Positions 10,019 through 21,714 of a DNA stretch of 64,000 bases are shown piece after piece. The position numbers and the translations under genes were made by a program. Position 1 is the first letter of the stretch, and each line of letters starts with the position of its first letter. The stretch is from NCBI RefSeq assembly GCF_041260155.1, contig NC_091933.1, positions 24,709,174-24,773,173 of the forward strand, in the 5' to 3' direction. The DNA comes from Ptychodera flava. Its lineage: Eukaryota > Hemichordata > Enteropneusta > Ptychoderidae. The notes under the pieces were generated by a model that was given only the letters and a program-made list of their open reading frames with translations, was not told where the DNA came from and did not search any database.

Positions 10019-13000
10019 CACCATCAAAATAAATGGCACCAGGCTTTAGCAAGGGGAGGGTTGTATACAGATAGAAATAAAGCTAGAACAATCTGACCAT
10101 ACTCCCTGTATCCCATTTATGCTGTAATTGAAAGCACTTTGCCAAGCTCTGAGATGCATTTCCATCACATGAGCTTTAAGAGGTAGTAACTGCAAAGTAA
10201 TATCCCTCCTCTCTCAAGTCTTTAATTATTTAAAGATTAAAATTAACTTCATCATGCATATATTTGTTTTTGCTCTGCGAAGTTAATCATGAAAAGCCCT
10301 TCAGGTAAATGTTTGATCACCCATTCTCACTGGACCTATGAAATTGCCTTATTCTACCAAAATGACAAAGTCATTACAATTTTTTCTTTGCAAAATACGT
10401 ATGGAAAGGGGATTCAGTTCCTATTCCTTGATATGTAATTCCTGCATGTAAAGTTGCTGACCCATCATTTCTCTTGTTCCCCATCGAAGGTAAAACATCA
10501 AGTGATGGGAGCGAAGGTACCATCACCAAGAAGGTGTTTGATTCCATCAAGGAAGCCTTTGTTCCCAAGGCGCAGCAGCCTCCACTAGCCAACAAGACTG
10601 TGGCTGCTGAGAAGGCAAAGGTCAAGCTTCAAGATCCCAAACCTGTTCCTTTGAAAGGTTGGTGAAATAAATACTAAAAGCGTTGCATGAATTCACTGGC
10701 ATAGCGTGAAAGGCTTACACAATATTTGATACAAAAAAATCCATGATTTATACACCAGGATTATATTACCAGTGTTTTAACTTCATTTGTGTTCTTCTCG
10801 TTTACCTAAAAGGTGATGGTTCCTTTAACTACGAGAAATTCTTTGAGGAGAAAATTGATGAAAAGAAAAAGGACCACTCCTACCGTGTCTTCAAAAAGCT
10901 GGAACGAGATGCCACCCAGTTCCCCCATGCTAGGGAATTTTCCAATGTGATGGAGGGGCAGCCAGGGGCACCTATCACTGTGTGGTGTAGCAATGACTAT
11001 CTTGCTATGAGTCGACACCCAGCTGTCAAGGAGGCTGTGATGTAAGTTCAAGGAAGACATCTATTTACCAGTAATCCCAGGGTAAATAGGGAAGGGACAC
11101 TGTGGTTGGCCGTGTTCATTTTGCCTAAATTTAATATCAGGCTTATGAAAAATCCCTGAGCAGAGGATTGTGTGTTGGGTAGCATTCATCAAACCTTTTT
11201 ATTCTGAAAAAGTGGACATGAAAGTTCTATCGATCATTGTAACACCAAGGTGACATAAATATCTTAAAAAGAGAAATGACGAAGTTGTATGTAATAGAGT
11301 GATATCTCCATGGTACTCAATGGTGCGTGTAATGATAAGTAGGACTTGATGAAATACAATGGTACAAGACCCTTGAGAAACCAGGATATTACATTTCTTG
11401 TGAATGGTGATTAAATTTAGAGTGCCCTTGGGGAATGTATTGAGTGTAAAAGAGATTAAATTGATCGTCAACAATAGGAAATGCAAGTCATTCTGTATGC
11501 TTGCTTGAAAAGATGCAATACATGGCTTAATTGCCCATACACCATAGAGGAGCGGTGGTAAAATGGTTTCTCTCCTGAAGGGAATTTAGCACAGTTGACC
11601 ACACCTTCTGTTCTGCTTGTAGTAATTGCTCACAGAGATTAACAGAACAGGATAAGGGGAAAAATTGTTGCTTTCCAAAGAGGGAATTATTAAGGATTGA
11701 CTGCCCATCCATTCTGAAGATGATCTAGCTCTCAATATGCCAAAATGCAGAAAAAAAGACATTTCAAACTTGTGAATTACTCAGGAAATGTTAGCAAAGT
11801 AACAGTATTTTTGATGTTTGTGAATTTTTTGTCAAAATAATATGTTTCTTAAACACACAAACCAGTATAACTTAAAAAGGTATTGCAAAATAGTGGACTT
11901 TGCAAATTAGGATGAGGTTGACGAATAAGAAATGTACATTTCTTACTTCCTCATCAAATTAATGAAGATCAACAGCACAGTTATATGTAATGAACTATTC
12001 CACATGGATTTTTAAAGGGGAAGTTCACCAAGGATGATTTTTACATATGTGGTTGCTCAGTGGTCATTTACCCAGGAAAAAGTATTTTCACCATTTACAA
12101 CTCGCAAGATTTTTACAAAAACGATAAAAATAGTATAGGAATTTGCCCATGTAATTTGAATCATGGGAAAAAAGCTCCAAGCTTTGAGCTTGCATAATGT
12201 GATATGGAAGGGACCATCTCCGGACGGGTATGGCTCCCACATTGTCCACTCACAGTAACACAGTAGTAAACAGCAACACAAAATCTGACAGTGGACAGTT
12301 TATTATAAGTGAATCATCGTTTATGCAAGGATACTCAGTATAAACAAAAGTTATGTAAATAAGCACAGTCTGATTTAAGCATGGGTGAGTGGACAATGCC
12401 ATACCCATGGGAAAATGGTCCCTTCCATATCACATTATGCAAGCTCCAAGCTTGGCGCTTTTTCCCATGATTCAAATTACATGGGCAACTTCCTGTACTA
12501 TTTCTATCACTTTTTGTAAAAAATCTTGCGAGTTATAAATGGCGAAAATAGTTATTCCGGGGTAAGTGACCACAAAGCTAGCAGATATGTAAAAATCATC
12601 CTTGGTGAACTTCCCCTTTAAGCTGCTAAATTTTGTCCAAATCTAGTAATTTAGAGGAAACAGTCGCATGAAAAATATCAGGTAAACTGAGAACTGGATC
12701 CAGCATAGGAAAAAGCTAGATGACAGTGTGAGGGAACTCCAAATTATTACATTTAAAGGGAGAGAGACTGACAAATTAAGGTTTTCTATAATTTATGATA
12801 AGAGTGGTTAGATTTAAGCCTGCCGTTGACATCAATAAGGAGCAGATTCTGTATTTGAAGGCAATAAGAACACAAGTACCGAACAGAATGGCTTGTGAAA
12901 TGGCATACACTGATAAATTAAATCCGCCTTGTCAATGAGATAGCTTCAGAGATTGCCCGTACTTGTTATGGTCCACATGCTGTGATATTTGTGATTTATC

Positions 13001-16000
13001 TTTTGTAATCAGCAGGCAGTAATGAAAAATTATCCTACTCTGAAGACAGTGTCTTATATACCATTCTATACAGAGCTGTTTTGCAAGTCCTGATGAGTCA
13101 TTCTGAGATTTGAACTACTGATATCTATGTTGTCTTATGAAAGGCCAACATGTTCAGTTCGTTGATTAACCATAGTTATCTGCCATTCCCTGAATTTGCC
13201 CATTAATTTTTCAAACACTCAATCAAATTTTGTAGTGATGCATGATAAAAAGTGTATTGGAGACGGCCTCAGCGATCATGGTTTAATTTGCTGCAAATAT
13301 TTTTTGGCCAAATGAACTTCACAAAAAACATTTCCCACACACTAAATCACCTATGTTTGTTGTAGAAGACAATGTAAATATTTTATATGGTGAATGTTGC
13401 CGTATTATTTATAAATATCAATAACAAACTGTCTAAATGTAAATGCATATAGTCATAGCATACTGTAAATATAAATGATTGATGAACCATTGTATATTGA
13501 ATCCTCTTTGACAGAGACACGTTGGAAAAGCGTGGCGCCGGAGCTGGTGGGACACGCAACATCTCTGGTAATACCACCTACCATGAAGCATTGGAAAAGC
13601 AGCTTGCTAAGCTTCACCAGAAAGAGGCTGGGTTGGTCTTCACCTCCTGTTTTGTAGCCAACGATTCCACCCTCTTCACCTTGGCCAAGTCCTTACCAGG
13701 TCAGTATTTGAAAACTTTGGTACAGAACATGTTTGTCCACCTCAACCAACTGGCTATACCACAAACTTCATAATTTCAGTTTGACTTACTTTAACGAGTC
13801 TGTTTATGTACTGCATGTATTTCTGTATGCTGAAGTTTCCAGAAATTTCTAGATTGACTCACAGGAGTACACTAATCTTGTAAGTTAGAGGATCCTGCAT
13901 AGTACCCCACTCCCACAACCTTTTCAACAGCATGGTTTTGGTTGAAACCCATTGTGTTGTAACGTGATTGTGGGCCCGTTAGATGGGAATTAGGGTGAAC
14001 AGATTGAAGGAATACTTTAGATTTATCCAAACACCTCGGAATTAACAATTACTAAAACTACACAAATAAACCACATAACACATGCAACACACTCCAGTTT
14101 TACAATGTCTTTGGCATATTGAAGTCCATCAGATTCATATCTTGAAATGTTCAGCTTATAAAGGAAAAGACTAAACAAAGGTCATTGCAGTTATGATACA
14201 TTGCAATTGAATCTTCTCCGAATCATGTATGTTATCACTCTATCTGGAACAGGCTGTGAGTTTTACTCTGATGCCGGCAACCATGCCTCCATGATACAAG
14301 GTATCCGCAACAGCGGAGTTCCAAAGTTTGTATTCCGGCATAATGACCCCGAACACCTGGAAGAACTGCTGCGGAAGTCTGACAAGTCGAAACCTAAGAT
14401 AGTTGCCTTTGAGACTGTGCACTCCATGACTGGTGAGTCCTCATAATATCAACAACTACATAAGCAAAGAACTCCACCACATTTGAGAAGAGAGCACAGC
14501 AACTGCCAGTTTTCCATGAATTTTTACAGATTGGACATATCAAAAATAATAAAAAATCATTTGACTGAAATGTGTGCTATAGTTTTAAGTTTAATAAATG
14601 TTATATCAGAATAATTTTTTTTTCCAATAATTTTTCACACACAAGAAATTGGTTTTCTTCAGCCAATTTCTTTAATCACACTGTAATTCTGTACAACTCC
14701 CAGGAGATATATGCCCACTGAAAGAGTTGTGTGAAGTTGCTCACCGCTATGGTGCCTTGACGTTTGTGGATGAAGTGCATGCAGTTGGTTTGTATGGTGA
14801 ACATGGAGCAGGTGTTGCTGAAAGAGACGGACTTCTGGATGAGATCGATATCATTTCCGGTACCCTTGGTAAGTTCATAAATTCACATAACTTTCTTATT
14901 GTGCAGGACTACTAGAATCAATCTCGAACAATTCTGTTAAAAATTTTACACCACTTTCATGACTGTTCTTTTTCTGTGTATTTTTTGTGCGAATAATAAT
15001 TTAACGATTTTGTTTTTGTTGAGTGAAATTCTTAAAAAAAAGTCAGGAGGACAAAGTTTGCCAGATGAACTTGAGAGAGTTCTACCAGACAAGACATGAC
15101 TTGATTTGCCATGAAAAAGAATAACAAAAAAGGATACTTGCTGCCCAAAGTTACAGTAATTCTTTGAGAATCAAATTCTCTAAGCCATTCTTTTCCCTTG
15201 TACTCAAACTGTAGGATAATTATTCTGTCCTGTGGTCCTTTTCAGGCAAAGCATTTGGTAACATTGGTGGATACATTGTGGGCTCGGCAAGAACTATCGA
15301 CATGGTCCGTAGCTATGCTGCAGGTTTTATCTTTACCACTGCCCTACCACCAATGGTTCTTGCAGGGGCCACGGCAGCTATCAAGGTAAGGTTAACTCTC
15401 AAAGAGTACCTTATACGTCTTTCTAAGCTGTGAAATCAATGAACAGTCACACCAGAATATTGGGGATTACTTCTATCATGTTAATGTAAATATGTCATAT
15501 GCATTCACAGTTAGGTGTTGCCTTCAAGCCAGCTGAGAATTTGTCAGTCTTGTACAATTATCTCATTTTGGTTCATCTGCACCAAGGCAATCAATGCAAA
15601 ACCATGAATTGTGTTCAAGAACTCTGTGTTATTGCTGTGATGAGATATAAGACAGTCTGATATCCCATCATGTTTGGTCATTTACATAGTGTAATTAAGG
15701 GTTCTGAAATTAAATTAAAATTTTTGACTGAAACATCGCATGAAATTTTACATACCACTCACAGCTGAATGAAAGAATCGATATATCTCTGTTGATTTTG
15801 CCATGCCATGTCCTACAGTGCAATACCAACATGAAGAAACACATTGTTATCTCTATTTCAGGTATTAAGTGGCCCTGAGGGACGTGACCTACGTGCCAGA
15901 CACCAGGCAAGGGTTGCAGAACTGAAAGGAAAATTAATGACTGCTGGGTTGCCTGTGATCGATGCCCCAAGTCATATTATTCCTGTTCATGTACGTATCT

Positions 16001-17329
16001 CAGTACTTATGTACATCCACATAAATTTACCCCAAAGTTCACAGGAGGCTACTCTCATACTCTTTTATTGCCATAAATATTAAATAAAACATAGTGTGCA
16101 TTTGTTCTGCTTGCTTTCAAATACCTGTCACAGTGTTGCTGCTGTGCTGATAAAAGTCGCAGGTGTTTTGCTTATGGAGTTTTCCACAAGAAGCAAAAAA
16201 ATAAGTTCCTTGTTGTATTCTGCCAACAAGGAGGATGTTAGAGCGTGCAATAGGAATTGACCTGTGCGTATCACAGAAGAATCAACAAGCACCAACGAGT
16301 ATCAGACCACTCCCAGTCCATGATAAAATTTTGTTTATTTTGATATGTTGTCCTTCTGGTATTGAAATATTCACTTCATGTACTGAAATAGCACTGTAGG
16401 GCAGATGCTGAAAACAACTGTTGTTTGTGAAAGTGGGGCTTGGGATAATAACATCTGATAAAAATATTCCGTGGCCACTGCTTTTCTGAAATCATAAATA
16501 AATGTTTTAATGCTTTTATGGGCTAATAACCAGCCATTGTACCCTATTTATTCATGTGCGTAATCTGGACAGATTTTTATAAATAAGTAGACTTAGTGTG
16601 ACCCCTGAAAGTTGAAATTTTACAATTTTAAAATCCTAGCAACCTTTAATTTTCTGTCATACTGTAGTAAATGAAAATAATAGGTCTCAGTGCAAATTTG
16701 GGTTTGAGAGAAAAAAAATAACCTAGGATTTACTGATGTAGCAAATTATAGTGACTGCTATTCCTTATGTTGAACTCTGTCGGAAAACTTTACATTTTCA
16801 GTTATGCAAAATGGTGGGAGGTCACTTGCTCAACAGGCTTCAAAAAGAGTCCATACTAGTAGCAGGCCAGTAAAAAGTAAAAAGTTCAGAGTTAAAATGT
16901 CTGTCCCCCAGGCACTTTCTACCCATAAGGCTTCAACAAATGCTGAAAAAGCACAGTATGTTATTTGTTTGCTCATCGTGTCGTGACTGTTTCCCATCTG
17001 TTGGACACTCACAGGTCGGAAATCCGGAAAAGTGCACCAAGATCGCCAACGACATGATGAAGAAACACCACATCTACGTGCAAGCCATCAACTACCCAAC
17101 TGTTGCACGTGGTGAGGAAAAACTGCGCATTGCTCCGACGCCTTTCCATGCCACCGAGATGATGGATGGGTTTGTCAACTCCTTGGTGGACGTGTGGCTT
17201 GAAAACGGAATGGAGATCAAGCATCGTGGATGCTCGGCTGAGTGTCTGTGCATCGAGCCAGACAATTTCGAACGCCTCTCCTCCAGTGAGAAGGAACTCC
17301 TTCTCAGTTTGAATTTTGCCAAAGCTTAA
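4976..17329 (+). CDS. ALAS: 5-aminolevulinate synthase, mitochondrial (11 coding exons)
   Basis: Condenses glycine with succinyl-CoA to 5-aminolevulinate in the mitochondrial matrix, the first and rate-setting step of heme synthesis, using pyridoxal phosphate. Coding exons: 4976-5150, 8830-8952, 9326-9460, 10490-10657, 10813-11041, 13515-13699, 14253-14432, 14704-14868, 15246-15385, 15862-15990, 17015-17329. All introns are GT/AG and phases agree, giving 647 residues (human ALAS1 is 640). The presequence holds four Cys-Pro heme-regulatory dipeptides (C9, C34, C64, C70), two in the classic KCPFL context. The catalytic core starts near residue 205 ([15 protein letters not shown]). FVDEVHAVG contains D421 and H424, and GTLGKAFG contains the cofactor lysine K455. 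The start is the first ATG after the exon-2 acceptor; exon 1 has none. The donor after 10657 (GTTGGT) is weak but keeps frame. The gene looks intact. Vertebrates have ALAS1 and ALAS2; this gene has a 5' UTR IRE like ALAS2. Confidence 0.96.
6593..6816. mobile_element. TTAA-flanked MITE (CCCTTTGAGC family), copy 1
   Basis: A 216-bp element (6597-6812) bounded by TTAA at 6593-6596 and 6813-6816. Its terminal inverted repeats begin CCCTTTGAGCACC on the left and match CCCTTCAAGTGCTC on the right. The interior is AT-rich and non-coding. TTAA target sites and CCC termini are typical of piggyBac-type elements, so a non-autonomous piggyBac-like MITE is likely. A second copy lies inverted at 38391-38631. 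This one is in ALAS intron 2. Confidence 0.7.
6958..7662. mobile_element. 705-bp foldback transposon with 9-bp target duplication
   Basis: The element is almost entirely one giant inverted repeat. The left arm runs from 6958 to about 7300 and the right arm from about 7326 to 7662, with a spacer of about 25 bp centred on 7313. The ends are TAGCTGTGGAAACGCAGC and its complement. TAGTGTTTA is present directly outside both ends (6949-6957 and 7663-7671). A 9-bp duplication and very long inverted repeats suggest a Mutator-like (MULE) foldback element; an 8-bp hAT reading is possible but leaves the ends asymmetric. The arms differ by only a few bases, so the insertion is fairly young. It sits in ALAS intron 2. 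The 168-codon open frame across it is an artefact of the palindrome. Confidence 0.85.
9988..10017. repeat. TG microsatellite
   Basis: An uninterrupted run of about 14 TG units in ALAS intron 4, between coding exons 3 and 4. Confidence 0.9.
12012..12621. mobile_element. 602-bp TTAA-flanked foldback MITE
   Basis: Element 12016-12617 sits between TTAA at 12012-12015 and 12618-12621. The ends are AGGGGAAGTTCACC and its exact complement. Inverted arms of about 235 bp (12016 to about 12253, and about 12382 to 12617) are alignable along their length, with substitutions and small indels, around a loop of about 128 bp. It has no coding capacity. The target site suggests a piggyBac- or Kolobok-type mover. 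The arms are visibly more diverged than those of the 6958 element, so this insertion is older. It lies in the ALAS intron between coding exons 5 and 6. Confidence 0.8.
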
Positions 17330-18139
17330 TCAATTGGCCACCCCTATCTTCCCTGCATTTAGCATGACTATGAGGTCATCATTGATAAATGGCACATACC
17401 ATCGGTCAGGCAGGGGAGGTAGGGGTTATCAGTGAGGTGAGGTTGAGGCCTTGACACATCAACTGTAGTGTAGTGCTGTCACAGACAGCAGTCTCTTGCA
17501 ACTTACTTACATGTGTACCAAAGCGCTTGCCCATTGCTGTTAAGATTAATCCCCTCAAGTTCTTGCATAAAATCTTCATCAGAAGATGACATTCCATTTA
17601 TCATTCCTCATTTGTTATATCTCAAAATCTAATCTGTAAAAGATGCAACCTTATGGCACTGAATTCTTCATACCAGACTGATGTTATGTACATTGTGTCC
17701 AGAGTAAAACAGATGGTTTTCACCTATCCTCCGGTACCGTTTTGATTCCCTGGTACCGTTTTTATCTTCCAGGAAAATACAGAATGCATTCAAGGTTTTT
17801 AGTGGAGAATTGACAACGTGATAAAAAAGTGATCACCAGTATTTTCAGACACCAGTCTGTTCAGAGTGATGTCATTCCAATACAGCATACTTTTTATTTT
17901 AGCTGCTCTGAATTTATGTTTTTATTAAACATGGAAAACTCAATTGTCAGTGCTCTGTAGTGTCAGAACTGAATCTTACACAACTGGGAGAAACTGAAAA
18001 CTGAATTTATGCGACATTGATATGTCTTGCTTGATGGTTGAGAGCCTTGAATAATCTAAAATGACCCCACTCCATTAGTTCCCCTGTCAGTCATTGTGAA
18101 GAGCTGGTGTGATGAAATTACTGGACACTTTGTGAGTAA
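17330..18139 (+). other. ALAS 3' UTR and downstream DNA
   Basis: No further open reading frame. The best nearby polyadenylation signal is ATTAAA at 17924-17929, which would give a 3' UTR of about 600 bases. No 3' UTR IRE hairpin was noticed. The right limit is the TTAA of the next transposon. Confidence 0.5.
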
Positions 18140-18599
18140 TTAAAGGTTCTGGTGAAAGCCCATGTTGCAAAATCACAGAAAACAGTTGATGGTCTATAAA
18201 ACAGTTACATTCATTTCTTTTTTCGTTTAGCGCGCGCGATTATGAAATATGGCAAAAGAAAAATGCAATGTGGGCGTGTCCCCCGAGCCTCTCCAGTCGA
18301 CTTTTTTCGGCTTTCCGAAGTTTGCCCGACGCCGTATCTCATAACGGGAATTAAAGTATTTCACACCTCCGTAAGCTCCCTACGGGGGGTAACTTCTAGG
18401 GTTTCCGCTTACATGATCAGGACAGTGTCCTCCTTCACTATGGGAGAACGTTGTTCTTTTGGTGCCTGTGACAGCGGCAAGAACATGAACGGCTCAACTG
18501 TAAACTTTTCAAGTTCCCGTCAAGTGTTGAGTGTTTGAACCATAATGTGCTTGTCTCTGCTGGTTCGTACGATCGGCCACGGTCCCTCGGCTGAGCCTG

Positions 18600-19090
18600 C
18601 CTCGCTACTCGCTACACAGAAGGTTGGGACCGCAATGCAAATCAACAGCATGAACACCAACACTGAACGTTGTGACTGCCATTAAAATGCACTTGTCTAC
18701 AACACGGAACGTCGGGAACGCAATGCAAATCGACAGTAACTTAAAACGTAAATGGGACCGTGATTAAAATGCACTATAACTACAAATCAGCTGCATGAAC
18801 AGCAACACTGAATAGACTACCATTAAAACGAACAACAATACGGAACGTAGAGATCGTGATACAAATCATGGAGGTAGAGTCCTTCATGATACAAATCGAC
18901 AGCAACACGGAACGCGTCGTTGGGACGGCAATTGAAGAACAACGGGGAATACCGGCCACGAGGACCGCGATGCAAATCGGCCGCAACATGGAATGTTGAA
19001 GACTGTGATTAAAATGCACAACACAGAACATCGAGACCGCAATGTAAATCAACTGCAACACCGATCCTTGTTGCCTCGATTAAAATGCGT
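18600..19090. repeat. Degenerate minisatellite with octamer motifs
   Basis: Loosely repeated units alternate phrases like GACCGCAATGCAAATC, CAACACGGAACG and GATTAAAATGCAC. Exact ATGCAAAT octamers (the POU/Oct site) occur at 18635-18642, 18723-18730 and 18970-18977, with one-base variants in other units. It lies within the 1.66-kb TTAA element. Confidence 0.65.
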
Positions 19091-19107
19091 ATGTTGCTAT
19101 GTATAGC

Positions 19108-19292
19108 AAAAGTTTCAATTCTCGCGAGCGAGCGTTCCTATGCCCGCTGTACATCAGACAAAATGACGTCAAATTTATCGCGAGGGCTCGATTGCGTGTG
19201 TCTAAAGTTTCAATTCTCGCGAGAGCCATTTATGCATGCTGTACACTACACTAGATGACGTCAAATCTCTCGCGAGACTTGGCTCGATTGCA
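19108..19292. promoter_or_regulatory. Tandem 96-bp units with CRE and TCTCGCGAGA sites
   Basis: Two units start at 19108 and 19204 with the shared phrase AAAGTTTCAATTCTCGCGAG. Each carries a perfect CRE, TGACGTCA (19164-19171 and 19256-19263). The second has two exact TCTCGCGAGA palindromes (19215-19224 and 19268-19277); the first has near matches. TGACGTCA binds CREB/ATF proteins and TCTCGCGAGA is the BANP site of CpG-island promoters. Promoter activity is inference. Another CRE lies at 19602-19609. Confidence 0.5.
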
Positions 19293-19805
19293 AATACGTA
19301 CGACGGAAAGAACGCAATAATACGGAAGTAGACACAGTTTTTGCGAATCGCCGAGAGAGAAGCGCAGATTAAACAAAATACTAAAAAACCAACGTTTTTT
19401 CTTTATTTTACCATATTTTTTAAACAAAATCAGTTTCGCCGCTGTGGCGAATTAGGATCGATTTTTTTTCGCCACTTCGGATTTCGATTCGCATTGGCGA
19501 ACGTGGCAAATTGGCAGCGCGAACCTGGAGCCTGTTTTGTTAGCGGATACCGGGCAGAGACAGCGGCGTTGGACCGCTATCGATGTAAATGAACACACCT
19601 GTGACGTCACAGACGGCCAACTATTATCCCCGCTATGGGCGTGACCTGAGTGTCGCAAAATGACCCCATGAAAGCCGCGCATAGAAATATCAAAAATTAA
19701 CACTTGCGCGTACTTTTAAGTTGCAATTCTGTTGCGAGTGTAATAGTATTGACCCCCTGGAAGATATTCAGTCATACGAACGGGACCATTTCACCAGACC
19801 TTTAA

Positions 19806-21363
19806 GTCTGTGTATTTAGGGTTTGATCCTCTTGTAAGTGTTCATTGTCACTGTAATAATGCCATCCATTTTTTTTTTTTTCATACCGCCTAACACAAAG
19901 TATTACCTAATAGTTTCCTGCCAAACACAAATTACTGCATCTGTACACATATGGACAATTCAATTAAATAAATGAACTCCTTGGTCAATTAATGTGGCTC
20001 TGTGCAAAAATTAAATCTATTGTGGGAATTCAGCTGTCTGAAACTGTTCAACTGTTCAAATAAAATGCAAAGGTGAGGAGAAACTCCAAAATTTTTTTGA
20101 AGCAACAAGAAATGAATTTTTAATGAATTTCCATGGAGTCCATGTGAGGGCACACGTCAGTTGTGAGATGATTCAGATACAGATGGTACTTCTTCAGAAG
20201 TGACTCGGCAGTAATTTGTGTTCTTCAAAGGGTACACATGTAAGATGGGTTAATGGAGGCAGGCAGCTGGTCTGCCAGTAGGGTAGTTTCAATCCATACT
20301 GTATTCCCAAACTCAGCTGAGCATATACTGATGTTAGGAGACAGTGTGTACTAGTTTGATTTACTATGTGAATGTACAAAGTGACATGCAGATTGCCTGG
20401 GACTTTGGAAATCTTTTTAAAAATTTTGGCAGCTTTTGATGTTTTTTTTCAGAAGATTGAGGATTGTCAGAGATTGTCTTGTTTATTGATTGTACAAACA
20501 AATGTTTTAAATGAGATGTAGCATTCAATTTGATGAATGAAAATGTTTTGGACTACCTGTGTGTTGCACTAATGTATGGCACAGCATTTATTGTCCTGCT
20601 GTACAGGCTTAGATCAAGGGTTACCAGCGAAAATGTTTCAGTCTCATCAAAAGCTAATTGTACATCTCTCTGGAGATTTAATGAAAAAAGAAGGCGTAAA
20701 ATACTCCGTAGTCTTGCAGTGTTCCTAAAGTCCCAGGGCAAAACAATCAAATGATATTTACAGAAAGATGAGTGAGGTCTTCAGACCTTTTAAAAATGTC
20801 ACTCTGATGCTATCAGTCAGTTCTCAGACTGACTCCCCCAACCACAATCGGAGGGAATCGTCAAGTACACACTGTCTATGAAATGCATATGACTGTCACC
20901 TTTGAACTCAAGTTGCATTGTTCTCACTTGTTACAAGATCATGAGGTCAGAGGTGAAACTCTCATGCAAATGATGTAGTGAAGGTGTAACTGGAAAGCAG
21001 TGTAAGTTTTCATCCACCAAGAACACAGTGATTACAGGAGGCAAAGTTTATTGACTTTGAGATAGTATTTGTGTTATGTTGTCTCTTTACAGAGAAGCCA
21101 CATGTAACATTGTAAAGCTATCCAACATAAGATCAGGGGCAAGCAAATCCATTGAGTCGGAGACCCATGAACACCAAATAATCATACTTAGAGCAGTGTG
21201 AATTCATATTTCCGCTGGTCTTGTTCATGACAATTGAGAGTTATGATAAACACAGAACTATCTTTATTTGAATAGATGCCACAGAATGTGTCATGATATA
21301 GGTCCCAAGATCACCAAAAGCTAGATGAATTTGCTCACCCCTCTATTGTTAAAAATATCATCT
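19806..21363. other. Intergenic DNA, nothing recognised
   Basis: AT-rich sequence with no convincing coding exon. Short open frames near 20530-20754 overlap on both strands and resemble no protein I know. Confidence 0.6.
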
Positions 21364-21714
21364 TTAAGGTAGTGTGAGCCTGGGAGGTGAAAGACTTCAA
21401 CTTTTGCCCGAACTTTCCTCAGTGAAACTTTAAACCTTTATCTTATCAAATCAAGAATAAACATCAGAGGGTCACCATGCAAAGATTGGTACAAAAGAAA
21501 CAGGTTACCCAACATTTACGGATATTTGAAATTCAAAACGGCCACCATCCATGAGATAACTCTGGGGGAAAATTAAATTTTGGATGTTTGGAAAAACTAA
21601 GACAGTAAAAATTTTCCTTTCTTCAAGGGCTTTAGAATGAGCCCGATGAGTTGTAGACCAGGAAAAAATTTGAAAAGTTTAAGAGTTCCATCCCCAAGGC
21701 GCATTCTACCTTAA
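21364..21714 (+). mobile_element. TTAA-flanked MITE (GGTAG family), complete copy
   Basis: A 343-bp element (21368-21710) between TTAA sites at 21364-21367 and 21711-21714, with short inverted ends GGTAG and CTACC. An internal landmark is GAAATTCAAAACGGCC. Four more, less complete copies lie at 23266-23613, about 30600-30880, about 38060-38394 (inverted) and 40785-41118 (inverted). No coding capacity. Confidence 0.7.

Larger units (their letters stand above)
18140..19805. mobile_element. 1.66-kb TTAA-flanked transposon rich in regulatory motifs
   Basis: Element 18144-19801 is flanked by TTAA (18140-18143 and 19802-19805). The left end AGGTTCTGGTGAAA and the complement of the right end, AGGTCTGGTGAAA, form short inverted repeats. 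The interior is far richer in G, C and CpG than its surroundings. It holds a degenerate minisatellite (18600-19090), a tandem duplication of 96-bp period (19108-19292) and three TGACGTCA sites. No transposase is seen, so it is non-autonomous. The target site suggests a piggyBac- or Kolobok-type mobiliser. Confidence 0.7.
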
